Source: Acanthacorydalis orientalis (Eukaryota > Arthropoda > Insecta > Megaloptera > Corydalidae). Taken from it: 64,000 bases of DNA. The notes beneath the pieces were generated by a model. It was not told where the DNA came from, searched no databases, and saw only the letters and a program-made list of their open reading frames with translations. How positions within the stretch are numbered: the stretch's first letter is position 1; each line of letters begins with the position of its first letter. The stretch covers positions 27,531,001 through 27,595,000 of the forward strand of contig CM068317.1 of the NCBI GenBank assembly GCA_034766995.1, given 5' to 3'. Position numbers and translations under genes: made by a program. Below are positions 9,744-24,282 of the stretch, piece after piece.

Positions 9744-12730
9744 TGCGTTAGAATTACACTTGCGTTATAAAATAATTTTATTATAGAACTTCTATAAACA
9801 ATATATTTAAAAATATTTTGTCCTAATAAATATATATATGAATTTGTTAGATATTAGTATATTAGTAGCATTAAAATATTTGATAATAATTTAGTAATAA
9901 ATTAGATGATAAACGGTAATAATTTTATTTTTATTCTGATTCTTGATTGCTTTTAAACACTTTTATATCTTCTAACACTTTTTATGCATAAAGTATTTAG
10001 AAAGTTGTACGATTTGAATACAGAGATTGTAATTAACGAAATATTAAATTCTTATCCTAAAAACATCAATATTTGAAAAATTTTAACACAAATATTAGAT
10101 TTTAGTCATCCTTTCAAACATACGAACAATAATATGAATATCTATAAACAGCAGTCATTCTCGACATACCTGTGAACTTAATTATAGAAAACATTATGTT
10201 TCGAATACTATATTTAATTTATTTATCTATTACACTTTTCATATAAAACGTCAAATTAAAATTAACAAGCCGTTTTCTTTCTTAATGAGTATGAACAATA
10301 GCAATGAAATGAGCATATTTGCATGCAAATTTAAAAGTTAATTGAATCAATAAAACTAACAAGTAAATAGAGTCAATATATGTCAATATATTGATTCAAT
10401 TTGTATATGCAATGTTTATTTTTATAAACAAGTTCATTGTCAAGGTTTCTTCATTAATGACTTGCCTAGGTTTGAAAGTAATTACTAGGGGTGTACACTT
10501 TAAAACTAGTGTTTAGAATTATAGTTTCGAATTAATTTCGAAGTATACATTTTTTATTTCGAATGAATCCATTAATTCACTCATAATTCCGCCTATTATT
10601 TAAGATAAGCTATTTGATTTTGATGTGATATTTTATTTTAAAAAATTGCTAAAAAATCATCTAGTAAATCATTATTTCAAAACGGGATCTTTGTTAAAAA
10701 TGTGTATTAAAAAATCATTAACTTGTATACATAGAAATCACAAATCACATTTTGTACAATATATAACTAGTATTTATAAAAGTTACAGTTTTTTTTTCAT
10801 ATTTTTGACAGACATGTATGTAGTGTAAACACACTTTAAATAAACAACATTTAATTAATGTTTAAAAATTAAATACTAGTTTTTCCTTTAATTCTATATC
10901 CGATTTGATTTTCATATAACATACATCTTATGAACAGGCCTTACACTGAACACAAAAATAAAATAACTGTCTTTATAAAAAAAAACCGTTTAGTCTAGAA
11001 ATTTAATCATTGCAGTATTAAAAAAGAACCAGTTTTAATTGTTTTTTTATTTGTAGGTATCACAAGAAAATATTGTTATAAAATAAAGCTTTATTTCATT
11101 TGATATACTAAGAAAGATTGTTTAATAGACAGCTATTATCTTGTGAAAGTATAAATTAGATACATAAGTAAAATATTTTGTTTGTGTGAACAGATAACTC
11201 GATTAATTTCTAAAATTCCAAGTATATCAATTGAAAAAAATGCAAGTCAGTTATTAATTGATTTACATCGATTAACAATTCTAGTTAATCTGGCTGTTTT
11301 TTTTTAAAAAAAATATCATTTTCACAATCTTGGAAAAATATACCACGATCTATAACAGAGATATGAAAATTAATTCTAATTATTTTATTTAATGAGATAT
11401 TGGTAAGAAATTTAGATACTACAAACTTTAAACATGGTAAAATTGTATACAACTCTGTTTTAATGCCATTATAACGTTTAATGGTACATAATTTTTAAAA
11501 TTGTTTGTGATAAAATTTATAAAATATCGACATTTTCTGTATATATATAAAGGAGTTTGTTCTATATATACATTTTTGTATATATTAATGAGAGTTATAT
11601 GCTTGTTCGCTTGAATAAATCTTAAAATAGTTTTTCATATTTCGAAGAATATTTCGATATGCTGTATATTGAAAAAAATATTTATTATTCCATGATTTTT
11701 CTTAGAATCGTTGGCGATCATCTGCGGAATATTATGATTTCTCAAAACTTATAAATAATAGTAGATTACTGTTAAAGGCTATTGTTATTTTTAATATTTT
11801 AAATGGCGATAGTTAAAATAGTATAAATTAATTTGAATGTAACTAATGCTTAATTATATAGCGTGGTTTAGCTGCAAACTAGACAAACTATTTTTAATTT
11901 GAGTACAACAGAAATATTTACTATCTGTAACAATGTAGCAATATTATCGTCTGAGATAGATTATTATTAAATCGATTGAAATATTAGAATCAATTTAAAA
12001 ATAAGGAAAAGTGATATTCATAAAAAGCGACTATAATTTTGAAATACGCGACTATAAAATAAATAATTCAAATATTTTTTTAATAATATGCTTCAAATAT
12101 TATAGATACAATTAATAAAACGCGTCTTTATGTATTCACATATTAATTACCTAAAGTAAAAATCAGTGTTTGGATAATTTCCGGTTACAGATATTGTAAC
12201 TGGAAAAAATTATTATTACAATAAAAAATGTATAGTTTCTGAAACGATTATATATATATATACATACATATATGTATTATGTGGGTATTTGATAAAAATA
12301 ATTCACTCACTTGTATTAACACAAAAACTTTTTACTTAGATGCAAGATAATCAAACATGCGTTCAGGTTTGGAATGTTAAAACTGAACTTTTTGAATGAA
12401 CACTTTTCGAAATGAATTTTATTGAAAATACCATTATCTGATTATTATTATCTAACTTATATAAGATTTGGTTTATAAAAATATATACACTATACTAAAG
12501 TCAATATTGTTCACATGCTACTTATTGTGGAACAGCATATGGTTATCAATTTTTCAGTGATACAATATCAATTGTTTACAAAGAAGTTTTGTATAAAATT
12601 TGTTTTTTATATTTATCGAAAAGAGAGTGAATAATTCTTATCATATTTTTTTATTTTTTTTTAAAAAAACATACCAAACGTTTACATAAATATAATTATT
12701 TAATAGGTAGCTTCAGTTGGTAGTTTTTTA
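9744..12730. other. AT-rich intergenic stretch, no gene seen
   Basis: Sequence upstream of the FAAH2-like first exon. I see no exon, RNA gene or intact transposon; it has only poly-A/T runs and a short TA/TACA tract near 12250. The amidase promoter should lie in the first few hundred bases, but I find no diagnostic motif. Confidence 0.5.
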
Positions 12731-13284
12731 TTAGGTTGGTAGGCAAATAACTACGGTTTTTTTTCTGAATTCTAACCTTAATATTTTTTTTCAATGAAAG
12801 TGTCATTGAATCGTGTTCATGTTAATATCATTTTAAAGAGCATTTTTCGATCTGTATTTTGGTAACATCGACTTTAGTTTTATTATTAATTTTGTTTCAA
12901 ATTGGGCTATTGAATTAATGATGGAAAGAAACAAATAAGAGCAAATGTTTGTATGAGTTCAAAACGGGTAGTAAAGCAGCAGACACTGCTCGTAAACTAA
13001 ACGATGGTTATGGTACGGGTACTGTTAAGTACAGTGGAATGGTGATCCCATAAATTTTGTGCTGGAGACGAGAGCCTTGAAGATGAAGGTTGTGGGCGTC
13101 CTTCTTCAGTTCACAACGACCAACTGAAGGCCGTTAGTTGAATTAAAACCACGCACAATAATTCGAGAGCTTGCACAAAAGTTAGGCGTTAGTCATCCAA
13201 CAGTTTGGGAACTCACTTAACTTAAAACTACTAAGAAAATGAATTTGAAAGTCATAAACCGCAATTATTTTTCTACCAACCTAA
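12731..13284 (+). mobile_element. Mellifera-type mariner, internally deleted copy 2
   Basis: Ends TTAGGTTGGTAGGCAAATAA and, inverted, TTAGGTTGGTAGAAAAATAA, flanked by TA dinucleotides. The interior is related to the copies at 8061 and 45625. Its transposase part is heavily decayed; the clearest remnant is IIRELAQKLGVSHPTV. It has the same junction that skips the catalytic domain, followed by AATTTGAAAGTCATAAACCG into the terminal repeat. Confidence 0.8.
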
Positions 13285-13551
13285 TAGTATTATAAAATAA
13301 TTGTTGATTAACAGAGAGATGAATTATTAAATAATTTAGAATTACTAAATAACTGTTGATTCTATTCTTAAATTATATAAAACATAACAGCTTGACTTTT
13401 ATTACTAAACTGTGAAGTAATTATTGTTGATTTTCATTTTTAATTTATACCTTAATATGAAGAAATGTGGTGTTAAGCAGGTTTTATTTGTTCGAATAGA
13501 AATTTAAATACATTAATTTAACATTAACTTGTATAACTGATTTTCTTCTTG

Positions 13552-13880
13552 GGCCTGGTTTATATGGAGCCAGTAGTTAGTCAAATATTATTAATATTAG
13601 CAATCGACTACATTCAACTGATTAAATATACGACTTTATTTTAGTGGTTAGTAACTTGCATGACCGAACAAACATTTAGTTAATAGAAATATACTCTATT
13701 TTAAAAGGTATATAGTATTTTTTCATTATGCGCTCATTGTACTGGCTTATCTACTAAAATTAGACAAGGTCTGATTTACACATATCCAGTAACTCAAATT
13801 TTTTCTGTGTATGAATAGTGACTATATAATCCTCACTCGACTAAAGTACTGTACGCAACTCTAACTACTTCGTAGAAATG
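13552..13880. repeat. Unclassified repeat with GGGCCTG-type end and internal duplication
   Basis: GGGCCTGGTTTATATGGAGC at 13552 is echoed in direct orientation at about 13768 (GGTCTGATTTACACATATCC), each followed by CAGTA and CAAAT. The motif AGTAGTTAG occurs near the left end and inverted near the right end (about 13862-13870). It could be one or two decayed cut-and-paste MITEs; no target duplication was found. Confidence 0.35.
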
Positions 13881-14019
13881 TGTCTTTTTTTATTATGAAA
13901 CTTTACAGTTTAATTTTTTTCAGCATAAACATGAACTGGGAGTATTAAAAAAGTAAATTTATAAACACTGATCATCTTTCTGAAATATCAAAAAGTGTAC
14001 ATAGTATCCATGCCCAATT

Positions 14020-14023
<4 letters not shown>

Positions 14024-14079
<56 letters not shown>
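14024..14079. repeat. (TA)n microsatellite
   Basis: Uninterrupted TA run. Confidence 0.95.
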
Positions 14080-14081
<2 letters not shown>

Positions 14082-16730
14082 GTATGTATTTTCAAAATTG
14101 AAACAACGATATAAACCATAATTTATTCCGGAACTTGATATCTCAGATACGGACCGTATTTTCCTGTACAATATTATATATTTACAGTGACATTATTTAA
14201 AATTCAAACGTTTTTGAGTATATTTAATACTAAAAATTAAAATAATAATATATTTGTAATTCAGTAACCGTATATTTTTTATATAAAATTATATAACAAT
14301 CTGGGATGATCAAATTATATATCGATGTTGGAGTAGGTTAAAAAACTGATATAAATACAGAACTAAGTTCATTAATCATATAATATTCTCATAATTTTGC
14401 CGACAAGTTTCTATTTGTAATTTTCAACATTTCCTCTTGAATGAACTTACACTATACTAAATTCTCAAATATATATTAAGATCCCATAGTGGATTTCTGT
14501 GTCCGTCAATAAAACGTATTGTTTTACTTTAAATACATGAACGAACTAAAATTTAAATATATCCATTTAGTGCCCTAAATATAACCTACATAAAAATGTG
14601 TTTTTTTTTAATAAAAATTTGATTTTGTTGTATATTATATACTATTATACTTGTACATGTAATAATATTGTATTTTGCACATACATTTCATTTATTGTTT
14701 TAATATTTTATGACTTTAAATGTTACAATATTTGTTTATATTCTATAAATTCTCATTTTTTGGAAGGTTTAACATATTTTTGGATATACGATAATAATAA
14801 TGTACAGACACCATTTTTAGAGAGACTTAAGATTCTATATGTTCTTTTTTATAATGGGAATTTTGGAATCCATATAAATGTTATGTTTTGTCAATTATAC
14901 TGTCCATATTAACTCAAATGTTTGTAAAAAAAGCATGAAAAATAATGGCCGAGAATTTGTTAAACGACATAAAGATTTTTTTTCGTGTATTTCAAAATGT
15001 TTACTTATTTTATGATTTCTTATGGGATCCTTACAATATTCCGCAGAACTCTGAATTTTTTTCTAACATCAACTATAAAACACTGTTTTATTTTTCTGTA
15101 CTCTCTGAGAATGATTGTGCATGAGTAATAATCAAAAATTAGCAATAATCAAACGCACATGAGTAATAATGAAAAATGATCCATAATCATTTATCGAGTA
15201 TTTTTGAATGTTTATTTGAAAATGTTAATTTTTTTTGTCATAGTAATTATTTTCAAAAACTTTTATTATCAAAACCGGTTCAAATGGCACTACTAGCGTC
15301 AAATTCAATAACTTTGTCATCGTTAAAATAAATAGTTCCATATGAAACCATATATTTTTCGTAATCGTTGACTATGTTAAGTGTGTTATAATAAAGTAAT
15401 AATTAGATTTGTCAATTTATAAAATGTTTTTTCATAATACTAAATTTTTCACTGTCTGAAGAAAACCTCAATACTCAATCGAAAAAAGTTTGTAAAGAAC
15501 GATTTACATATTTATGTATTTCATCCGACCTTTTTATTATCATCTGTTATTTAAAGTTAAAAACATGTTTCATGGTTAGAGACTCGTCAGCATCAATAGT
15601 TAAGATATGTAACAACATTATTAATTGTTACAGATGGATTCTTAATCAAAATAAACCGTCAAATTCTAAAATATGATCTAATTATATATTTTTTTCTAAT
15701 ATAAATTCTTATTTGTTAATGTTTTTAAATGAATATACTCATAATGAAAATATTAAACTTCGATATTATAAATATCCTGAACACTCGGAACCCTCTGTCC
15801 TACTTAACCCTATGTGATTATGTGCATGATAGCAATTTATTACCTGTGACTATGAGGCATGAATATGCGTTTACCAGTTCCTTTTTTTTGCTTGAAACTG
15901 TTTCAATATATAAACAAAATATAGTCAATGCACATGCTTAGTTTATGTATGGTGTTTTTTCAAATACATTGTGAAGTTCAATATGTTAAAAACTAAAGCC
16001 TGCTCTGTCTATCCAGACATTGCTGTGATGTTAGCAGCAGTGGCAACTTAAATTCCTTCAATGCCACAAAATGACCTAACAAGCGACATTTGACATACGT
16101 ATTATATAGAAAGTAATCTATGCATTGTTAGATACAATTAAGACTTGAATGCATATACGTTTTAATTGAATCACGTTATGTATTTAAATACTATAAAATT
16201 GAAACGAAGTAAAATTTAATTAATATTTGTTTTTAAATTTATTTAATAAAATATGCTTTTAAATTTTTGAAAATATTCGTTTAAGAAACAAAAAGTTCCG
16301 GTTTTTAATTGAAGACACGTTTAAAACAGAAATTAAATAAGATCTTTGTTTTTTTTTAGACCTGACATGTTTTGAAATCATGAAAATTATTATTGTTTAT
16401 TCAAATTAAATGAAAACCAATTAATATGGTGTAGATATAGTAAAATTTATATAAAAAGTATTTACTTGGTTCATAGAAATACACAAGCCATATTCAAATC
16501 CATTTATGATGACATAAGATCAGAAATAAGAAATAAAAAAAGTTTAGATTTTTTTAAAAAAGTATGACTAAATGTCTTAAATGAGAAAAATATTTCTGAA
16601 TATATGTAAATTTCATTACATATATCAATAACAGATTTGAAGTTTGCAGCAATTAAAAAATTGTGGAAAATACACATTATTTTAAGATAAGTGTATATCT
16701 TAAACCAAAAATGCCCGAATAGAAATAAAA

Positions 16731-16735
<5 letters not shown>
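14080..16735. other. AT-rich intergenic stretch, no gene seen
   Basis: The short ORFs here (for example 14598-14912 and 15729-15941) have low complexity, TTT/AAT-dominated codons, and no recognisable domain. Near 15121-15175 the phrase CATGAGTAATAAT occurs twice, about 40 bp apart, and relates to the dispersed repeat at 5.1 kb. Confidence 0.5.

Positions 16736-16786
<51 letters not shown>
16736..16786. repeat. (TA)n microsatellite
   Basis: Uninterrupted TA run. Confidence 0.95.
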
Positions 16787-16788
<2 letters not shown>

Positions 16789-17312
16789 CTACATTTGTAT
16801 ATTCATTCATTAATACTATCTGTCATAAAAATACAATCAAACATATATACATGTCCTTAATGTGGGTAAATATTATTAAAAGGAAAAAATTCAACTTACT
16901 AATTTGTATATCGAAAAATAAATTAAATTAATTAATTTCAGTTTCCAAGAGCAATTAATGCGTTTACTATCTGAATATAAATAATCACCGAAACATTTCA
17001 CAATACACTTGTATTTTGAAGTCTTACTAATGTACACAAAAATTGAGTGCAAAATCTGATATACAATATTTTACCAAGAACAATAATTATTATTACTCAC
17101 AAATATATTTTTAGAACTTATCACAGAGTAAAAACACTTCGACTGAGACTAGTTCATTTAATTTCTTGGCAAGTAATGTGAAAACATGTAGTATTCACTG
17201 GTCAAAATTCAATAATACGCACTATTGACTCTTAAAACTACGATTGAGCTGTATACATGGTTATGCATTAAAACTGATTTTAGGATATGCATGTATGTTT
17301 CTAAATTTAAGC

Positions 17313-17315
<3 letters not shown>

Positions 17316-17383
<68 letters not shown>

Positions 17384-17388
17384 CATAC

Positions 17389-17470
<82 letters not shown>
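17316..17470. repeat. Compound (TA)n/(TACA)n microsatellite
   Basis: Two TA tracts broken by blocks of TACA units, about 155 bp in all. Confidence 0.95.
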
Positions 17471-17472
<2 letters not shown>

Positions 17473-20400
17473 AATCTTACATAAACTAGTTAAAAGTTAA
17501 TAAAGTATTACATTTGTTAGTGTTTAAAAAAGAAATTATAACAATGTACAAATTATGATAGTTTTGTATATATTCAATAATATATTTACATGTTTTTAGA
17601 ATAATTGACGACTATCACAGTTGTATTTAATTCCAGTTAAAGTAAGCACTTGAACAAAACAGAAACGCACTAACTGAATAAATAAATGTTCTTATTATTT
17701 CCTTTGCGAATGAAATACCTCACACAAAAGAACATTAAATTATGTTTAAAAGAACCACAGAACGTTGAATTGAACTTGTACAGTGTCTGTCATCATGAAG
17801 CATAACAACAAAAAAAATCATTTCTGTCTAACTTATCTTCTATTCAGCGGCATACATAAGCATAAATATCACCGTGGTAAGTGAATAAGACTATTTTAAA
17901 CACATATATGGCAGTATTAAGGTCTCTTTTCAAGGAATCTGGCTCATTTATGATAATTTTCCAGTGTGTGTACAAAACACAACTGTAACCGAACTGAAAC
18001 TGAAATAGATATATGCTCGCTGTTTCTGTACTTCATTCATTTGCTTCAACAAGATATATTTATTATTATTAGTATTCGTTTCTTCTATTTCCGTGATGAA
18101 TGTAGGCAAGAATATTAATGCGTTACATACTTTCAAGGTGTTATAATTTGATATTAATTGATTGAATGATATCTGTTTTTTGGGTTAAATTTGTTGTTAA
18201 AACGAAAATGTATGCGTACACAACAAACAAGAATGTGAGATGCCACATCCAGTTCATTTAACCAACCGTACTTCTTTTCTCTCTGTTGTAAAAATATGTA
18301 AACCTTTAATGAGAAAATAAGGACACTTATAAAACCAATTTATATTTCTATCTTTTTTATTGAGCGTAACGCACCATTTTAACGTGTTTATTGCATTCTA
18401 TTATGCATTGTTGCAAAAAATTCGATTGTTATGTTCGTTTTATATTCATTTATGATTAATTATATTATGTATATATACGAAATTAAAAACGAAAAAATGT
18501 ATTTAATTGAAAACATTTAATTTCGTTTCAAAAATCAATTTTTCACTCCCTCACAAACTACCAATTTTTTGACTAAGAATGTTCAATAATTGATAATTTT
18601 TGTGTGCTGCTTACACGAATTTCAATGAAAATGCTATAATTCTCACAAGGATAAAGTATAAAAAACATTTTTCGGTTTCTTATTAATAAAAATGTGATTT
18701 GTGGAAAATTGAAAAATTCAAGTGAAAAAGCGAATTTAGCGACAGTGTCAAAACTATATTGTAACACATTTCATTATTATTATTTTATATGTAAATAATT
18801 ATTAGAGAGGTTTGAAATATTTGTCATATTTGACAAACATCTCATTAATATTAAATGGCGACCAAAATATAGCACAATATGATTTTTTTATGATTGTGTA
18901 TTCGAGTAGTAGTGAATAATAAATAAGGAACATTTACTCGTTAGTAATAAACCACTCGATCTATAAACATTCGTTTAAAAATAATGTCTAATTTCCTTTT
19001 GGACATTGTTTTGAGTTAAACCCGTTTTATTTTCATATTTAATGGCGTTTAGGTGCGATTAACAGATATTTTATGTTTATTATTATTCAGTTTAGAGTTA
19101 CTTTTTTAGTTAGTGTGAAAAGATACTGAAATAAAAATTAGAAGATTTGATTTGTGTTTAAAGTTGATAGTTATAGAAAAAAAATAAGGGATGGAAAATT
19201 ATCTCCGTCAGAAATTAATATTATGTGATTTTTTATAAATAAAAACAACTATTGCAGAAATTGTTATTTTATGAAGAAAAGTAAAAGTTTATTATGAACT
19301 TGTGTCGTATATTTCGAAGACTACAAAAGAAAAAAGTCTTTTGAGAGGTCAAGAACTTTATCATTTAGGAAAACGTATATGTTTCTAAATGAAATTCTTA
19401 ATCATTTATAGAGCTTAAAAGATTGCTGAGGAAACTGGGCTTGAAACAAATCCGTAATATTAAAAAAATACTTGTTTAATATTCCTTATATTCAGTTAAA
19501 AAACTAACATGAAACTGCTTTTACTGGATGAATCATTTAAAAAGAAGACTGAAACTTATAGTGAGTTTCATTTATTGGAAGAAGAAATGGAAGAGAGTTA
19601 TTTTTTTGATGAAAGAAAATTATTTTGGACGCTCCAGATTTTAATTACTGTTATGATTTAAGCATAATTGGAAGAATTTCTAATAATTGTGCTGGTTAAT
19701 TAGTGATGTGAACAATAATTAGTTCTTAGACAAAATCAAAATTAAATATTATATAAATGGAAGGAAGTTAAAAGTAAAAAAATAATTACAAATATAATGT
19801 AACTTATTTAACAATGAATTGTTCTCAACTAAAGGAAATCTGTTATCTTTCATAAAAAGAATGTGGCTGTTCGTACAGTAAGGATAATAAAAAATATTTT
19901 CTATTAAAAAATAAGAACATAATGATACCCTCTTGATTTAAACGTTACTGAAAATTGGAAACACTACTACCTGTTTATATAAAATGGAAGCAGTTTATAT
20001 TAATAGAAAATTTGAAAATGGTAACAGTAAAGTTTCGAAAATGAGTTTCTATTGACTACACTACAAAAGTATACACATATTTATTATGGAAATAAAAATC
20101 CAAATAAATTTTATAGTACTTTTCTAATTATTAACAAAAAAATTGTAACAAATGTGTTAATAGTCTTTTTCTACCAGATTCTATATTTTCGTGTGCTATT
20201 TTTTTCAGTAATTACAAAATAGAATAAATATAGCGTGATCAATATATAAGATAATAATACCAATAATACTTTTGCTTAGGATAAATCAGTAAGGCAGCAA
20301 CGGGTTCTTTCAAAGCAAAATTTAAATCACGTATATTCACCGCTTTTCTCTCTTGATGAAGGTAGATTAAAAAAAAATTTAGAATGGTAGATTAGAGTTC

Positions 20401-20689
20401 CTTCCAGATTCTCGTCCCTCTTTTGGAACTTGACTGTTTACTCACATCTTTTTTCTAATTTTCTACTTTAATCGCACGTTTGTCTGATTATTTTCATCTA
20501 AAAAGTTACAGCAAAAAATCTTGACAACTCATCTTTCGTACCCTATATCTGAAAATAATTGGAACAAAATATTACAAACGGTCTTATTTTTGATCAATTA
20601 ATTCATTCCACAGTACAAATATATTCACATAACTAAATTAATCCTCCTCGCATTAATTTATTTATAAATCTATATATAGTCTATAGCTG
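17471..20689. other. AT-rich intergenic stretch, no supported gene
   Basis: No intact gene. Near 19510-19660 a frame reads LLLLDESFKKKTETYSEF and HLLEEEMEESYFFDERKLFW, more protein-like than its surroundings. It matches nothing I know and is closed by stops. Confidence 0.4.
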
Positions 20690-21067
20690 AAGGACCACGA
20701 CCCTCCTCATCAACAAGGCTTTCGTTTTCAACACGAAATTTTTGGAACTGGTGTTCATTTGTATGTTCATTAATTGACTCTTTTCCAAAAACAAATATAA
20801 TACTTCGAGCAGTTTCTATTGCTTTACGTCCCAATTTAAACTCATACAAAACATTTTGCGAATTTGCTTTTTTCTATGACTAATTTAAGAGGTTATATCC
20901 AATTATTTTAAAGAATGGAAACAACAGACATTAGCTGAAATCAGTAGTGCTAATTTCATTGTTTACAATGATGTGTTACATGACTATAATAAAAGATAAC
21001 GGTAACTAGAAAAATCGTCGTCAAACTTAAAATGATAAAAACCGCAATTATTTTTGCACCAAACCGA
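20690..21067 (-). mobile_element. Mellifera-type mariner, 3'-truncated copy 4
   Basis: The 5' end is present as the inverted repeat TCGGTTTGGTGCAAAAATAA, read from 21067 on the minus strand with TA outside. The transposase remnant reads GRKAIETARSIIF then FQKFRVENESLVDEEGRG, colinear with the other copies. It ends abruptly at about 20690, so the 3' part and its terminal repeat are lost. Frames are broken. Confidence 0.7.
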
Positions 21068-22223
21068 TATAACATACGCGTAATTTTCAGCATTTGTTTA
21101 TTAAGGAAGATGACAATAAATAACAAATAATTTACAAAAAAAAATATAATATTAAATTTTAAAATTATAAGTAGTGCAAGGAACAAATTTCTATGAAATC
21201 CATTAAAAAGATTTAACTGTAATTAGTAGGAATACGTGAAATTTCGTACTTAAAGATAAAAAAGATATTTAATATAAAACTGACTCATTTATTATTGAAT
21301 AATAAAGTATATTAGAATATTTTATTTGCTTGGATAATTTCCCTGTCTTATCTACATGATTGTAATATAGGTTTTTTGGAAAATTACGCAGCTATATTGT
21401 TTTGTATTATACTATGAATCATGGGTAAATAATTATCATTTTACATTGTAGTTGTCAAATTCTACTACATAAATCTGTATAGAAGGCATCTTTTAATAGA
21501 TATCATTGACATACTGGTATCAGACAGGATAAATTCTATTAAAAAAACTATGTTAAAATGTACGTATTATAATATTTTAGTTTAGATTTAATCGCATTTA
21601 TATATTATATATTTCATATGTTTGTGTGACGGAGAAAGACAAAGATTCTCTTATATTATATTTTGCAATGGATAAAATTACACAAGTCCACAAAAACAAT
21701 AATGTATGTATTGTGATAATCCAAGCTGACGAATAAGCAAAAATAATAATACAGTTCTGTTAAAAAATGTTTATTTCCTAATTTAGACAAAAACTGTCGT
21801 TAAAGTGTAGGTATGCTTATTTAGAACACCGAAAAACATCAATAGAATTCCATTAGAGTCACATAATACATATACGTTTCTACAATTACAGTTTTTTAAA
21901 CAAAAAGTCGATCTCAGTTTTTCGTTTTTGTCTTCAGTTCATAGAAATCTAGAATTAAAACGGGCCAATTGTCGACATATAAAAAAGGATAGAAAATTAT
22001 GATAGGCAATTTGAAATTATAGAAGAATTTTGTATCAAATGACGTAATGTATTTTTTTAGAGATTATTTAATGTCCTAAACGAAATTCATTATAATATTT
22101 AATGTGTAAATAAATTCTTTTTGTATTACTGTAATTTAATTATAAGCATTAGAATTGAAGCATAGTTATAGGTTTCAAAAAATTCTTTTAACAGATGTTT
22201 CTTCTATTTATCTTTATTTGTGT
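21068..22223. other. AT-rich intergenic stretch, nothing recognised
   Basis: No ORF with domain features, no repeat ends and no RNA gene seen. Confidence 0.5.
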
Positions 22224-22231
22224 GTCTATAT

Positions 22232-22736
22232 CAACGCTGGGCAAACAGCGGCTCCCAAATCTACTCTGTGCGGCTTCCGAGACAATATTGGGTTTCATTG
22301 CTATTTTTCTTAAGCTTTTATGTTAATAATCTATAGGAGAATAGTATGTGCCAATATTAAAATATTTTATATATAAATGGGTAATTCACACTATATTTTC
22401 AAATATCCATAAGAATTGTGTCCAAACTGCTATTTAAGGTGACTCTATGGTTACGGAAAATCCTTAAAAAAGATATGAAACTAAACAACTTTGTTAATTA
22501 AGTCTTATTGAATGCAATGAAACCAAATTCGAGACGGGCTACCGTGTAAATTTTCGAGAAAAATATCTTTAAAAATGTAACTTTTAACACGTCTATTGTC
22601 TCTTAGACAATAGACATGAAAATAAACATTTAAAAACATAATTTTAAAATAATGTATTCTGTTGTTCTTGAACATTAAAAAATGTATGAAAAGTATAATA
22701 TGTGGCTTCTATAATCGAAGAAATTGCCCACCCTTG
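22232..22736. mobile_element. Non-autonomous hAT-type element, 505 bp
   Basis: Terminal inverted repeats CAACGCTGGGCAAAC and CAAGGGTGGGCAATT (the latter reverse-complemented from the right end) are flanked by a perfect 8 bp duplication GTCTATAT at 22224-22231 and 22737-22744. An 8 bp duplication with GGGTGGGCAA-like ends is typical of hAT transposons. The interior (GCGGCTTCC near the left, TGTGGCTTC near the right) encodes no transposase. Confidence 0.85.
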
Positions 22737-22946
22737 GTCTATATGTTTGATTAAAAAATCAGTTACAATATTACTAATATTTCTATTCATTGAATTTTTA
22801 AATTTGTTGTAAAAGTGCTGTTATTTTTTTAATTGTATGTAATTAGGTTATTTTTCAGTGTAAAATATTTAATAATTTTCTTAAGTGTATTTTATGGATT
22901 TTAGACGTGTGCTTTTTCGTTTTTTTAATGATGATCTCTGAAAATC

Positions 22947-22949
<3 letters not shown>

Positions 22950-23027
<78 letters not shown>
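22950..23027. repeat. (TA)n microsatellite
   Basis: Uninterrupted TA run of about 78 bp. Confidence 0.95.
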
Positions 23028-23029
<2 letters not shown>

Positions 23030-23188
23030 CTGATTGTGATTCATATAAGATGATTAATATTACAAAAAAGGAGTGTTTCTAAAACTTCATCAAACGTACC
23101 ATGAATATTTTGTGTTGTTTACTAATGAAGATTTAACACTTCAGAAAAATTAACTTATTTCTTTTTGATCTGCTTATAGATAGTGTCT

Positions 23189-23233
23189 CACTCTCTCTCT
23201 CTCTCTATATATATATGTATATATATACATATA

Positions 23234-23271
<38 letters not shown>
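23189..23271. repeat. Compound (CT)n-(TA)n microsatellite
   Basis: A CT run passes into TA, broken by GTA/CATATG variants. Confidence 0.95.
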
Positions 23272-23274
<3 letters not shown>

Positions 23275-24238
23275 TAAGTGGTTATTGTGGAAATATCACT
23301 CATCTTTAAGCACATTTAAATATTTTTTGTAACACATGAGGTATATTTAATTTCAGTTTAGATGTGGTTATTAACCAGCCTCTTCTTAGAGAAATTATGT
23401 CCTAATATCTGTTCACCAGGCATGCTTTTTTCGTTTAAGTCAATAAGGTCTTAACTGTCCATTCTGATATTCAAATGATACAGAGTATACATTTTTTTAT
23501 GTAGTAAGTACTCAGTGTAAATAGCACGTTATTGTGAATGTTTTATTTAAAATTGTTTCGTTTATTGCAATTCACAGAATTGGATACACTATTTCGACTC
23601 AGAAAATAAACAATAGTTGGTGAAATTTCATTGAAACGAATCTTTTCATACACGAAAAACAAATGTATTCTTATGTGGTAAATGTATGTTTACATTTTGT
23701 TTTGGAATTCAGGCGTGATTTATTGAGAATTTTTAAAAGAAACAATATATTCTAAGAAGAAATGAAAAACAAATTTAAAAATTAAGCATATATGATTTTT
23801 TTTTTATTATTTTACAAAACGATATAAAAAATCGTACTACTAACAAATACAAAAATTAAATTTTTAACTGATTTTATATCCTTTTTCAGTTCAGATGTAA
23901 TTATGATCGCATCTTTTCTAATAGTTGGAATATCTCATAGGTTTATGTTTTACATCTGGCGGTTTGGAAAAAGCATTGAACTTTTGGTGCAAAAATTAAT
24001 TTTTGAATTTTTGCTCATATAGATCTAAAAAACGGATTTCACACCGGGAAGAATATATTTTAGATTGGTTCGTAATTTACGATGAATTACAAATTAAAAA
24101 TTTAAGATTTGCCCTTACATACTTTACACAAATTTTGATATGACGTAGAAGTCATATTAGTGATGCTTCCATAAACATGTGTACTTCTAATTTAAAATTG
24201 GAAAAAATATATTAAAGGATAATTATATAAAAGAATGG
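23272..24238. other. Intergenic stretch, no gene seen
   Basis: Unique-looking AT-rich DNA without a convincing ORF or repeat ends. Confidence 0.5.

Positions 24239-24239
<1 letters not shown>

Positions 24240-24282
<43 letters not shown>

Noticed and set aside
17847..17875. 29 nt segment between TTCTATTCAG and GTAAGTG, looking like a microexon
   Set aside because: Good splice signals but no neighbouring exon to join; chance cannot be excluded.
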